DNA of 64,000 nucleotides from Chaunax sp. Z400 (GCA_037577475.1 JBAGJB010000229.1:1-64000), one strand, 5' to 3'; counted from the first letter of the stretch, positions 35,154 to 45,679 are shown. Notes: generated by a model from the sequence alone, not told the origin. Translations and numbers: made by a program.

Positions 35154-38100
35154 ATGGCATCTGTTGTGGATTGTTTCATTCAGTCTCCTTCTGAAACATT
35201 GCTTGAACAGTGCACTAAAGAGCAGTTATTGAAGATTGCTGAACACTTTAACATTGAAATTGGGACAAATCGTCTGAAGGAAACTGTAAAGAGCATTCTG
35301 AAAGCTAATTTAATGGAAGATGGAATTTTGGTAGGTGAAAAACCTAGGCAGGTAACTAAGGTCTCTATGTCTTCCATGCCAAATTTAACATTTGAGCAAC
35401 AAAGGGAGTTAATGATTATTCAGATGGAACATGAAAAATTTATGCAGCAAAGACAGCTAGAAGTGGAAGTAATGAAACAAAAAACAGAGCAAGAAAGATG
35501 GAAATTGGAACAATGTAAACTTGACTTGGTGAAAGAAGGTAAAATCTCACTTAGTGAGTTGGATGAGCAGTCTGCAGTTGTTGGTATATCTACTGCTCGA
35601 TTTGACATTGCCAATAATTTGAAGTTGTTGCCAAAGTTTAACGACAAAGACCCGGAAACATTCTTTTGTATGTTTGAGCGACTGGCAAACTCTGGAAATT
35701 GGCCTGATCAAGATCGCACCTTGATGTTGCAATGCATTTTTACAGGTAAAGCCCAGGAGGCGTATGCGGCGTTATCATCAGAAGACTGTAAGGACTATAA
35801 GAAAGTAAAAGCAGCAGTCCTAACAGCTTATGAATTAGTTCCAGAGGCTTACAGACAGCGTTTCAGGAACTGGAGAAAATCTTATGAGCAAACACATGTA
35901 GAATTTGCTGGGGATTTGGGTCTGCAGTTCAGTCGTTGGTGTTCTGCATCCAATGTAAACTCATTTGAAGAACTGTGCAATTTGGTTGTTCTTGAGCAAT
36001 TTAAACAATCAGTACCCACTTACATTGCCATGTACATTAATGAGCGTAAAGCAAAGACTCCGACTGATGCTGCTGTCCTTGCAGATGAGTATGTATTGAC
36101 ACATAAACGTATTTTTGGTGATCAGCATCGAACTGATTTTGGTCCACATTTTAGTGTTGACAAGTCTCACTTTCAGGACAAAGGCTCTTATTTGAAAAAT
36201 GATGGAGTTTGTAATTTCTGTCATCAACATGGGCATTGGAAAAAAGAATGTCCATCTTTGAAGACAAAGAGAGGCTTTAATGTGTCACCAGTTAAATCTT
36301 CTGCGTTGTCGGTGCCGATTGCCTCTACCAATAAAAAGAGGTTGGTGACTCCACTAATGATGCAAACTAAAACTTTGACTGCAGCCGAGATTGCAGTAGG
36401 CTATGCACCATTCATTTCTGATGGGTTTGTGTCTCTAGTGGGCAGTGATGAAAAAGTTCCTGTTAAAATACTGAGAGATTGTGGTGCCTTGGATACCCTT
36501 GTACGTGAGTCAGTCTTGCCCTTTTCTCCACAAACAGACACAGGAAGTTGTATCCCTGTTCGAGGAGTAGGTTTAACGACAGTTTTTGTTCCTGTGCATG
36601 AGATGTGTTTGTCCTGCAACTTGGTACAGGGAGATGTGAAGGTCGGTGTGCGTCCAGAGTTGCCTGTCGAGGGGGTTGATGTAATCTTGGGCAATGATTT
36701 AGCTGGAGCACGCATATGGCCTGACATAGTAGTGCCTGCTGAGCAACTAGGGGAACTGTCGGTAGTGTCTGATGTAAATCATCAGGTGGAGGACGTACCA
36801 GAACAGCCAGTATCTTCAGTTTGTGCAGTAACACGGTCTATGACTGCTAGTGAAGAAAAAACTGGAGCACAGCAAGGTACTGTCAAATTTGCTTTGCATT
36901 TACCTGCTGACCTCTTGTCTGTGCCCCATCAGGAGCTGGTAGAGGCTCAAAAGTTGGATTCCTCTTTGAAACACCTGCTTGATTGTGTAGTGAAAATGTC
37001 TGATGTGGAGAAGGAGTCTCCAATATATTTTTTGCAAGATGAGTTGTTAATGAGGAGGTGGGTCCCTTCTGGGGAAAATGTGGTTTGTGGGTTTGTGGAG
37101 CAGGTGGTTTTGCCTGTTAAGTACCGACAGTCTGTGCTTGCAACGGCCCATGACGGTACAGCTGGTCATATGGGTGTAAGGAAAACTTATGATCGTATTC
37201 TGCGTCATTTTTTTTGGCCACTGTTAAAAAAGGACGTTTCTGCATACATTAAGACCTGTCACGTCTGCCAATTAACAGGGAAACCAAACCAAACTATTAC
37301 ACCTGCACCGTTGCAACCCATACCAGCAGTAACTCAACCATTTGAACACCTCATAATTGATTGTGTTGGTCCACTGCCTCGTTCAAAGTCGGGCTGTCAC
37401 TATCTGCTAACGATAATGTGTCATTCAACTAGATATCCAGCTGCATATCCTCTGCGTGCAATTTCTGCCAGATTGGTGGTTAAGGCGCTAAGTCAGTTCA
37501 TCTCTGTGTTTGGGGTCCCCAAAATAATTCAGAGTGATCAGGGTTCCAACTTTACATCACGGCTATTTAAGCAGGTTCTTAATCAGCTCCAGATTAAACA
37601 TTTTAAGTCTTCAGCTTATCATCCTCAGAGTCAAGGTGCACTAGAGCGATTTCACCAGCACTTGAAATCTCTCATGCGTGCTTATTGTACTGAACTAAAA
37701 GCCGACTGGGAGGAGGGATTGCCTTGGCTTTTATTAGCAGCTAGGGAAGTTGTACAAGAAAGCACTGGTTTCAGCCCCAATGATCTTGTGTTTGGGCACA
37801 CTGTGCGTGGCCCACTAGCCATTGTGAAGGATAATTGGGAGTCCTCCAAACCTCAGCAAAGTCTGTTAGACTATGTTAATGGATTTAAACAGAGACTGTA
37901 TGAGGCAGGACAATTGGCTAAAGAAAACTTGGGGCTTGCTCAGAAAAAAATGAAAAGACTGTATGACCGCAAGGTTGAACAACACAAGTATGGTCCTGGT
38001 GATCAGGTTTTGGTGTTGTTGCCAGTGGTTGAGTCTCCTTTTCAAGCTAAATTTTTTGGTCCTTGCAGTGTGTTACGTCAAGTTTCAGAGCTCAACTACT

Positions 38101-39737
38101 TGGTTTCTGTGCCAAATAAAAGGAAGGCAACCAAAATCTGTCATGTAAACTTAATGAAACCATATCATGTCCGTGTCCCTGATACAACGGAGTCTGGGGC
38201 ATGTGGTAATCCCATACTTCTTAGTTGTGTTGATCCAAAGCCTTCTTTGGGGTTGGCAGCTTTGGAGGAGGAGGAAGTGGTAATGGGCAGTGGAGTGTTG
38301 CAACCTCGGCTTAAGAACTCAGAACTTCTGAGTAATAGGCATGAGTTGTTGGGTCACTTGGATGAGTCTCAGAGTGAGGAGTTGAGTGACATCATTGACC
38401 ATTATTCATCTTTGTTTTCAGATACTCCATCTTGCACGGGCTTGATTCAACATGATATTGATATTGGTGAGGCTCAGCCCATTAAACAACGTTTTTATCG
38501 GATGCCTCTGGAGAAACAAGAAGTATTACAGTCTGAAGTTACTTACATGTTAGATAACGGTTTGGCTGTGCCATCCTCCTCAGCTTGGGCTTCTCCATGT
38601 TTATTGGTTAAAAAGACAGATGCGTCTTTCAGGCCTTGTACAGATTTTCGCAAGGTTAACGCCGTCACAAAACCAGACTCCTACCCACTGCCTAGGATGG
38701 AAGATTGTGTGGATCAGGTGGGAGCGGCACAATATGTTAGTAAGTTTGACCTCTTGAAAGGGTACTGGCAAGTTCCTCTTTCTGAAAGGGCACAAGAGAT
38801 TTGCTCGTTCATTACTCCCTCTGGTCTCTATAGTTATACTGTTATGCCGTTGGGGTTGCGTAATGCACCTGCAACGTTCCAGAGACTCATGAATAAAGTT
38901 GTTTCTGGGTTACAGGGTTGTGCAGTATATCTAGATGATGTTGTCATTTATAGTGACTCGTGGGAGGAACACCTAAACCGGATAAAGGCGTTGTTTGAGA
39001 GGTTGGTTTGGGCCCGTTTAACAGTCAACCTCGCAAAGTGCGAGTTTGCTAGAGCTTCCGTTACGTATCTGGGAAAAGTGGTGGGGCAAGGTGAAGTGCG
39101 GCCAGTGGATGCCAAGGTAACAGCCATTAAGGCCTATCCTATACCCTTAAACAAAAAGGAGCTAATGCGTTTCCTTGGTATGGCTGGCTACTACCGCAGT
39201 TTTTGTGCTAATTTTGCCTCTGTTGTAGCTCCACTTACCAACTTGCTGAAGGCTGAGGTAAAGTTCAGTTGGTCTCCTGATTGCCAGGAAGCATTTGACA
39301 AGGCTAAGACAATGTTGTGCTCAGCACCAGTACTTGCTGCTCCTCGATTAGGACAGCCATTTCAGCTTCAAGTTGATGCCAGCAATGTTGGGGCTGGTGC
39401 GGTTTTGATGCAAGGCAATGCGGATGGGGTAATGAGACCTGTAAGCTACTTCTCCAAAAAGTTTAAGTCTTATCAGTTGCACTACTCTGTGATAGAGAAA
39501 GAGGCTCTTGCACTTGTTTGGGCCCTCCAACATTTTGATGTGTATGTTGGGTCGGGCGTTCCCCTTGTTGTGTTTACAGATCACAATCCATTGACGTTTC
39601 TGCGGTCACTGCAAAACCCAAATCAACGGTTGATGAGATGGGCTTTATTCTTGCAGCCTTATGAGTTGGATATACAACATATTAGGGGCACTGCCAATCT
39701 TGTTGCTGATGCCTTATCTCGTGCCGCTTTGCCTTAA
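35154..39737 (+). CDS. Gag-Pol polyprotein of Gmr1-like Gypsy element, right copy
   Basis: An intact 1527-aa ORF with the order gag (CCHC knuckle about 352-365), protease-like (DCGA about 441), integrase (zinc domain about 665-705; catalytic D about 735, D about 793, E about 829), reverse transcriptase (YLDDVVIYS about 1258) and RNase H (VDASNVGAG about 1405; FTDHNPL about 1474). Integrase-before-RT is diagnostic of the Gmr1-like branch of Ty3/Gypsy. It differs from the left copy at two visible residues (DIDI versus DIDV; MPLGLRN versus MPLGWRN). Leucine is the more common residue at that place in Gypsy RTs, so this copy is probably closer to the functional parent. It lacks a second LTR. Confidence 0.95.
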   Translation: MASVVDCFIQSPSETLLEQCTKEQLLKIAEHFNIEIGTNRLKETVKSILKANLMEDGILVGEKPRQVTKVSMSSMPNLTFEQQRELMIIQMEHEKFMQQRQLEVEVMKQKTEQERWKLEQCKLDLVKEGKISLSELDEQSAVVGISTARFDIANNLKLLPKFNDKDPETFFCMFERLANSGNWPDQDRTLMLQCIFTGKAQEAYAALSSEDCKDYKKVKAAVLTAYELVPEAYRQRFRNWRKSYEQTHVEFAGDLGLQFSRWCSASNVNSFEELCNLVVLEQFKQSVPTYIAMYINERKAKTPTDAAVLADEYVLTHKRIFGDQHRTDFGPHFSVDKSHFQDKGSYLKNDGVCNFCHQHGHWKKECPSLKTKRGFNVSPVKSSALSVPIASTNKKRLVTPLMMQTKTLTAAEIAVGYAPFISDGFVSLVGSDEKVPVKILRDCGALDTLVRESVLPFSPQTDTGSCIPVRGVGLTTVFVPVHEMCLSCNLVQGDVKVGVRPELPVEGVDVILGNDLAGARIWPDIVVPAEQLGELSVVSDVNHQVEDVPEQPVSSVCAVTRSMTASEEKTGAQQGTVKFALHLPADLLSVPHQELVEAQKLDSSLKHLLDCVVKMSDVEKESPIYFLQDELLMRRWVPSGENVVCGFVEQVVLPVKYRQSVLATAHDGTAGHMGVRKTYDRILRHFFWPLLKKDVSAYIKTCHVCQLTGKPNQTITPAPLQPIPAVTQPFEHLIIDCVGPLPRSKSGCHYLLTIMCHSTRYPAAYPLRAISARLVVKALSQFISVFGVPKIIQSDQGSNFTSRLFKQVLNQLQIKHFKSSAYHPQSQGALERFHQHLKSLMRAYCTELKADWEEGLPWLLLAAREVVQESTGFSPNDLVFGHTVRGPLAIVKDNWESSKPQQSLLDYVNGFKQRLYEAGQLAKENLGLAQKKMKRLYDRKVEQHKYGPGDQVLVLLPVVESPFQAKFFGPCSVLRQVSELNYLVSVPNKRKATKICHVNLMKPYHVRVPDTTESGACGNPILLSCVDPKPSLGLAALEEEEVVMGSGVLQPRLKNSELLSNRHELLGHLDESQSEELSDIIDHYSSLFSDTPSCTGLIQHDIDIGEAQPIKQRFYRMPLEKQEVLQSEVTYMLDNGLAVPSSSAWASPCLLVKKTDASFRPCTDFRKVNAVTKPDSYPLPRMEDCVDQVGAAQYVSKFDLLKGYWQVPLSERAQEICSFITPSGLYSYTVMPLGLRNAPATFQRLMNKVVSGLQGCAVYLDDVVIYSDSWEEHLNRIKALFERLVWARLTVNLAKCEFARASVTYLGKVVGQGEVRPVDAKVTAIKAYPIPLNKKELMRFLGMAGYYRSFCANFASVVAPLTNLLKAEVKFSWSPDCQEAFDKAKTMLCSAPVLAAPRLGQPFQLQVDASNVGAGAVLMQGNADGVMRPVSYFSKKFKSYQLHYSVIEKEALALVWALQHFDVYVGSGVPLVVFTDHNPLTFLRSLQNPNQRLMRWALFLQPYELDIQHIRGTANLVADALSRAALP

Positions 39738-39877
39738 GGTCTCCTGACCTTACAACCCTAATTTTGGGGATCTAGTGATTGTCAGAAATACTTCACATTG
39801 GCTGTGACAAAGTAGAGTATAGTAATATTGTAAATATTCTTTTTTATCACTGCTAACATTCCAGTATTTCCTTGCAG

Positions 39878-41740
39878 ATTGTTCCATTCAGGGACTGTAC
39901 CCTCACGAAAACATTAAAAGGCTACTTTGAGGGAGAAGGCAAAATCAGAATGATTGTGTGTGTAAACCCAGCCGCTGGTCAATACACTCAAACGAAGGTA
40001 GGCCATGTATTTTGCTGGAATTCAATAGTCCACTGTCACTGGTTCTGTCCAACACATGTATGGATTTCCTTCAGATTCAGGTGTCAGTGTATGTTTTCTG
40101 AATCACGAGGCCTGTTTGAAACCAGGTTATCTGTGGTACAATGAATACCTGGACCTTGGCTGTAGCTGATGTTGTATAGGCCATTATTGCATTTCCATCC
40201 CATTCATCCAAAGCCCTGTAAATAGCATAGGTGTATCTTGCTAGTCATGTTGGTGGCTGTCATCTTCATGGATTGGTTCCCCTCTTTTACTGTTGCTGTA
40301 GAGACCAGTAACGTCCTTGAAGGACTTGGGCTAACCCAGTGGTCATATGTTTGTACTCCTGAATGTATTTGTCGCCACAGATTGGATTTATTTAACATTT
40401 ACACTGACATCAAGCATTTTTCATTGGAGATTTTGGCTGCTTGTCTGACTAAAGCCACACATTGTGTTAAATTGTCTCTTCATAAACTTGTTTCAGGAAA
40501 GCCAAAGTCTATGAAGTTCTAAAACCTCTCAAGAGTATGGCCAACTGCATACAAAAAGAAGTCAAAACACAAGAGGAAGCTATGAAAGTCTTTAATACGG
40601 GTGAGTGGTGATAATAACTCTCTGTTGTTCTGAATACAAGGGTATTATATTTTTTGTCATTGTATTCCCTTATATGCAGATTGAATATGTAGTTTTGCAA
40701 AGTTTTAAATATTTAAAATGTATTTTTATTCAGACTAAACATTGAAAAGAAAAGAAAAGTTTTTTATTGCTTATAAGCAAGTCCATAAGGAGGTGATATG
40801 CAGCAGGACGTTTTAGGTTAGCTTCCTGTGGCTACCGCCAGCTTTCATATTCAGTTGAGCAATCAAATCAACAGAAATAATTAGACAAAGGCCTAAATGT
40901 GTTGACTTTATAAGAAAAGATAAGGCCTTCATTGTTACCCATGTTATAACTGTTTCACATCGTATTAATGATGCTCCACTCTGTCTCTAGCACAACAAGA
41001 AAGGAGGACAGCAAAGCATGATCTCAACAAGACTTCCAGTCGCTCCCACGCTTTGTTCACTGTGAAGCTGCTCCGTGAATCTCTACATCCTCAGGTGACG
41101 TTCACCTCTAGTGTGACATATTGCAACACATTGTTCATTCTTTATGGTGAAATGTTTATTCAAAGAATGACAGTGGCTGTTGAGTGATACTAACAGTGTG
41201 ATATTTTATTTTTGCAGCACAATAAGAAGGTGGATGTGAGCCAGCTCTGTCTGGTTGACCTGGCAGGAGTTGAGAATGTGAAAAGAGCCAATGCAGTGGG
41301 AAAGCGAGCCCTTAAAGCAGGTCAGTGGGTTTCTTTCTCTCTTAAGTCAACCGGAGACATTTCTGTGTATCCGTTTTCAGTTTGTTCATAAGCAGAACGT
41401 CTCTACTCATGTCTCATTTACAGGTTGTATTAACAAGGACCTGTTGGGACTGAACAACTGTATTACAACCATGCGTTAGAACCAAGTGAATGGACACAAG
41501 AAGCAGGTTGGTATTTTACAGTGTTCATCATATTTAGCTGTTCATCTGTTTTATGTAGAGTATAGTAATATTGTAAATATTCTTTTTTACCACTGCTAAC
41601 ATTCCAGTATTTCCTTGCAGATTGTTCCATTCAGGGACTGTACCCTCACGAAAACATTAAAAGGCTACTTTGAGGGAGAAGGCAAAATCAGAATGATTGT
41701 GTGTGTAAACCCAGCCGCTGGTCAATACACTCAAACGAAG
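39878..41740 (+). pseudogene. KIF23-like fragments: E10 of M4, then C unit M5 (E6-E10)
   Basis: E10 39878-39997 completes the A unit across the Gypsy element. The C-type junction at about 40079 then leads to E6 40497-40600, E7 40991-41094 (with RRTAKHD as in the intact gene), E8 41218-41320 (KRANAVGKRALKA), E9 41424-41506 (TTMR then TAG) and E10 41621-41740. Compared with the left arm, one 1117-bp B unit is missing between 39997 and 40497. Confidence 0.88.
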
Positions 41741-41952
41741 GTAAGCCATGTATTTTGCTGGAATTCAATAGTCCACTGTCACTGGTTCTGTCCACCACAT
41801 GTATGGATTTCCTTCAGATTACTGTTGACACTTTGAAAGCCAGTTCAAAGCTGAGTTTCAAATCATCAGTTTTTGAATTTGGATCCCTTCTGTGGCTTTA
41901 AGGTCATGAGGAAAAGTGTATTTCTTATAGTTCTCCACTGTATGTGTTACAG

Positions 41953-42720
41953 GGGGTGATGATGTTCGCAAAGATTGCCAAACAGGTGAAAGTGGCACGG
42001 CCAGGTGAACGGCCAGTGGCCAACCCTGCAGAGGTCATAGGTGAGCTGTGCTACTACAGTAGCTAGCATTGAGTACCGTAAAATGTAGAACCTTTTTAGC
42101 ACTGGTTCCTGGAACTGTTAGCAGCTGGAGAAACTGTTTTTAATATTTTCAGTTTACTCATCCTGGATTACTGGACTAAACATTAAGAAACCTGATGGAA
42201 TATCAGAAGAGTTTGGACTATAAAAATAGAAATAACTGTCCAAAAGTTAATAGATAACAAAGCAGAAGAGGAACCACCAGCATTGGCCCTCTAGTTCTCA
42301 TTACCATGGGCTTCCTTACTGTAAAATTTCCTCTGTAAATGGTGCACAGTTCACACACTATTGGTTTAATAACTCAGGTTTCAGACATAACAAAAATCCC
42401 ACTGCTTTAGTCAACTAAATATGTTGATATGGAATTGGCAAACACTACCACAACACAACCTAACTGATGACACAAAGTCCTGAGCTCAGTACCCAACCCT
42501 AGTACTAACTCCATGTGTTGTAATCATGTTGGATTCTTACCTGTCACATTTTGACATTCAGACTAATGACTGTATATTACTAATTTGAAAATAATCTTTC
42601 CATGTCTTATTCACCAACAGATGGGCTCAGAGGAACACCTGGATACCCGCCTGTCTCAAAGGACGAACAAAAGAAGCCTTTCAAGGCCAAAGCACCGACT
42701 AAACCAGTTAAAAAGTACAG
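41953..42720 (+). pseudogene. KIF23-like fragment M6: genuine E11 and E12 at the outer end of the array
   Basis: E11 (41953-42040) reads GVMMFAKIAKQVKVARPGER then PVANPAEVI/GTGAGC. It is the unfused form, found otherwise only in the intact gene at 51336-51423. E12 (42621-42720) reads DGLRGTPGYPPVSKDEQKK...KPVKKYR. Its downstream junction reads TACAG/GCTCATT, without the GT donor seen in the intact gene (TACAG/GTACAG). The frame runs on for about 16 codons into a stop. The M array thus ends like the 3' part of a gene that has lost its splice signal. Confidence 0.8.
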
Positions 42721-42974
42721 GCTCATTTTCTACCCCTCAAATTATTGTCTAGTGTGTGTACTTCATTACAGATTTTAGGCGGCAATGATGTATCAGTATT
42801 TTTTAAAAGGCATTCATCCATTTAGTCAAATTCACATTGATAGATGACAACACTAATTCTCTCAGTGAAAAGTGGATAAGAGGAGGTTTTGATTTTCCAT
42901 GTTCCTAGGACTCCTAGACAAAATCTCTTACAACCACCATGGCAGTTGTAAGACCTTCACCATGAGTTGATCAC

Positions 42975-43137
42975 CAGGGAGATGTGGGCTCCGAGTCCAC
43001 TCCGAGCCCACGCCGAGTCCACGCGGAGTCCACGCTTAGCCCACGCCGATCCCACGCCGAGTTAACGCCGATCCTACGCCGGGGCCACGCTTAGCCCACA
43101 TCGAGTCCACTCCGAGGCCACGCTTAGCCCACGTAGT
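42975..43137. repeat. GC-rich 18-bp minisatellite at the end of block M
   Basis: Tandem, degenerate units of the type GAGTCCACGCCGAGCCCACG. The inverse counterpart lies at 50651-50835 next to the intact gene. Flanking sequence (CACCATGAGTTGATCACCAG) is shared by both, so this is the outer limit of homology between blocks M and R. Confidence 0.85.
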
Positions 43138-43357
43138 TCAGTAATTTTTTATTTTGCAGGATTGTTCCAGATTGGCGTGATTCTGCAGGGGATAAGTGAA
43201 GACCAAGTTATTTTAAGAGATTCCCACCAGGCTATCAGGGAGGTGCTTATACTAATGCTTTTAAAGCAGCTATATCATTTGATAGTGGGGCTGATGAATG
43301 GCAGGTCTGAGATTTGGATTTCATCACAGAATGTCTGTTCTGAGTGGTCCAGTCATG

Positions 43358-44360
43358 GGCGGATCCAGGGGTGGGGCCAGAGGGGCGCTGGCCCCAGCTG
43401 AAATCTGATTGGTGGTGTGGCAGAGAGTCAAAGAAAGACGAGGAGACTTTGGCTTGCAGTCACGGGATCATTTACTGTCATGTCTGTCTTACATGATACC
43501 TGACATGATCAACACAATAGCGACTGCTGTAGTTTTATACCCATCAATACACACTCATGGTTTACATATCACTCTGGCTCCATGGCTGGTCTGCATATCT
43601 TCCACAGAAGGTTACAACAACATATCTTATATCTTCATTTGTGGTTAGAACACCATGTAATTGAAGGATTGAGAGGCCAAACAAGAACTTCTTGAACCAT
43701 TGTGTTAATACAAGTAAAACTCCCTACATATCCCCCCTCTGGGAGCAAAAACTCCCAAAAAGACTGTGTTTAAGTTGCTGTAATAAACATAAATAAAAAC
43801 ATAATACAAACTTAATAATAAAAAATCAACTATAACTAATTATACAGGTTCATTTCATATTAAGACGAAAACCCTGCTTGACTGCATTCATTCTCATTTG
43901 CAGGGAAAGTTCTTTATCGTCCTCTTCCTGTTAGAGCGACGGCCTTCTGACATGCGATGAACCTGTATATATGTAATATGGTAATGCAAAGTATGAGCTG
44001 CTTACACTTGATTACCTAGTGTATGTTGATTTTTGAATGCTAATTAAAATGAAATGATACACACAGAACAATTTCAATGTCAAAACAAAAACATATGACA
44101 TATGGTGATACCACAGAGTCCATGTGTCTCTTTTCCTGAATCTTTTATCCCATAGGAGCATCATCAGAGTCCTCCAGGAAGTTAGGGATAGGGAACAAAT
44201 CAGAACAAAATTTATCCCCATTTTCCCAAAGTTTTGTCTAGCCAATCCCATGACCAGTTATCCCTGCCAGCATTCTCTCTAAGCTCCTGCCTCAATCCCC
44301 GAATTTTATCCATTGCTACGGAAAATGTTCCATCAGGTGCAGTATTATTGGGTATGGCCA
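43358..44360 (-). mobile_element. 3' debris of an endogenous retrovirus-like element (env-like remnant, polypurine tract, LTR)
   Basis: On the minus strand, about 44355-44150 encodes an Env transmembrane-like stretch containing DKIRGLRQELRENAG, then WSWDWLDKTLGKWG. It is interrupted by a stop. Further on lies a polypurine-type run AGAGGGGGGATA (about 43735), followed at once by TGTAGGGAGTTTTACTTG, which looks like an LTR start running to about 43415. The order env-PPT-LTR is what a retroviral 3' end should show. It is decayed and no gag or pol was found. The flank at 43358-43400 resembles another dispersed repeat. Confidence 0.4.
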
Positions 44361-45091
44361 TTGAAAGGGCTGATAACATCCGAAGCAGGTGGAGTATGTC
44401 AGAGCAGCTGGAGGGAACTCGGGTACTGCAGACATGAGGAAAATATGCTAACTCTACACTGAAAGGTCAGGGTTCAAACCCAGAACCCTCTGGCTGTTGG
44501 CCAACAGTGCCAACCACTCCACATCATAAAAAACATCATGAATTCATTATAATTATAATTTAAACTACTTTTACTGCTGAGCGATCGAGGCCTGTGAAGC
44601 ACAGCCTTCAGCTTCATTTGTAAATTGAGCATGAAGCACAAAAAAAGAGTTAGATGCATGTTAACAAGCCACAACCCACTGGTTTCATGGCAGACACTTT
44701 AACCACGCAACCACTATGATGGATAATGGAGAAAGGAATGGGATTTGTAGTCAAAGCTGTGCATCCTCCCTGAAACACAACCTCTATGTCTTGCAGAGCC
44801 TCAGCGGTGTGGCAGATCGCTGGGAGTGGGGAGGAGAGATGCCCAGCAGAGGAAAACGGGGGAATGAACGAGCTTCATGAAAGCATCATGGCACAGTGAA
44901 GAGCCAGTCTAAGACATCAGTGAGAATGTTCTCAGGGTAGGAAGATAGGCTGGTGTGCTTCCTGGGGCTGGAAGCTGATAGAAGCTAAAATGACTTTAGC
45001 TCACATGACATTTGACTGAGCTTCAGTCATTTGCATATTAAGTCATTGCAATGTGGTGTTACAGAGCATGTTGTTCTTTCTACCTGTACAG
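44361..45091. other. No recognised gene
   Basis: Mixed-composition sequence. No upstream AFG3L2 exon (the HEAGH zinc site that should precede the exon at 45092) could be found in it. Confidence 0.4.
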
Positions 45092-45679
45092 GTGTCCATC
45101 ATCCCTCGAGGGAAGGGTCTGGGGTACGCTCAATACTTGCCTAAAGAGCAGTACTTGTACACCAAAGAGCAGCTTCTCGACCGGATGTGTATGACTCTAG
45201 GCAGTCGAGTCTCAGAGGAGATCTTCTTTGGACGAATCACCACCGGAGCTCAGGACGACCTCCGAAAGGTCACCCAGAGCGCTTATGCACAGGTCAGAAC
45301 TCACACAGATGAGACAATAATGTTTTTAGAGATAAACTGATGGAGATGTGTTGAAACACTGACGTAGGTTTTAGAAATCATCAGCAGGAAGAAAAAGAGA
45401 ATGAAACCTGTTGTGATGAGATAAAAAATGGCCAAGATGTTGTGTTTCTTGTTCCTGTCTGACCTTGTGGCTGTTCTGCTGCAGATCGTTCAGTTTGGGA
45501 TGAACGAGAAGGTGGGTCAGGTGTCCTTCGACCTCCCCCGGCAGGGCGAGATGGTTCTGGAGAAACCGTACAGCGAAGCTACGGCTCGCCTCATCGACAC
45601 CGAGGTTCGGAGCCTCATCAGCGAGGCGTATCAGAGAACCCACCGACTGCTGAGTGACAAAAAGGCTGAGGTGGAGAAG
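45092..45679 (+). pseudogene. afg3l2: Two-exon fragment of the mitochondrial m-AAA protease AFG3L2
   Basis: Exon 45092-45292 encodes VSIIPRGKGLGYAQYLPKE...GRITTGAQDDLRKVTQSAYAQ. Exon 45485-45679 encodes IVQFGMNEKVGQVSFDLPRQ...LLSDKKAEVEK. Both are phase 0 with intact AG and GT sites and near-vertebrate identity. They are part of the M41 peptidase domain of AFG3L2, which degrades misfolded inner-membrane proteins on the matrix side of mitochondria. The preceding exon with HEAGH and the following exon (the VALLLLEKEVLDKND region in vertebrates) are not found within about 1 kb either side. This looks like a captured gene piece rather than a working gene, although very long introns cannot be excluded. 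Confidence 0.8.

Larger units (their letters stand above)
34241..39812 (+). mobile_element. Gmr1-like Gypsy (Ty3) retrotransposon, right copy
   Basis: It is inserted in the kinesin E9-E10 intron: the empty site reads ...TTTTATG/TAGAGTATAG and the filled site TTTTATG-GTGTGACA...GACAAAG-TAGAGT. No target-site duplication longer than 1 bp is present. It has one LTR (34242-34563), a tRNA-Pro-type primer site TGGGGGCTCGTCC (34568-34580), a leader and the ORF 35154-39737. The 3' end is a 14-bp remnant of the LTR terminus. The left arm has the same structure at the mirrored position, so one insertion was later duplicated in inverse. Confidence 0.92.
29170..42040 (+). repeat. Right arm of the large inverted repeat
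   Basis: This is the mirror of the left arm, with the kinesin units and the Gypsy element on the plus strand. It begins abruptly after the run of T and ACAGTGT at 29156-29170, inside what is the E9-E10 intron of the kinesin-like gene. The inner edge is therefore a breakpoint or the edge of a transposable element. The outer end continues into a genuine E11 (41953-42040), E12 and a minisatellite that pair instead with block R (50651-51423). The nucleotide differences visible between the arms are few: in the 4.6-kb retrotransposon ORF only two amino-acid changes are seen (V/I and W/L). Confidence 0.92.

Noticed and set aside
1..42040. The inverted repeat as a pure assembly mirror artefact
   Set aside because: The arms have different inner ends, a 1117-bp unit difference, and scattered base differences including W/L in the RT; a mirrored contig would be identical. 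It still needs long-read support.
395..42040. The short conserved open frames that recur in the arrays (94 aa MLVMLVAVIF..., 90 aa, 73 aa and 62-66 aa) as small genes
   Set aside because: They are kinesin exons read through into introns, or intron sequence read in open frames. The 94-aa frame with a hydrophobic start lies in the E5-E6 intron and is repeated only because the unit is repeated.
42954..43140. CRISPR-like array in the GC-rich repeat
   Set aside because: Units are contiguous and degenerate with no constant repeat/variable spacer pattern; the host is a vertebrate.
43162..43401. Reading frame after the block M minisatellite as the E13 equivalent
   Set aside because: It follows a CAG acceptor, but the frame in phase with E12 closes after about a dozen codons and shows no similarity to E13.
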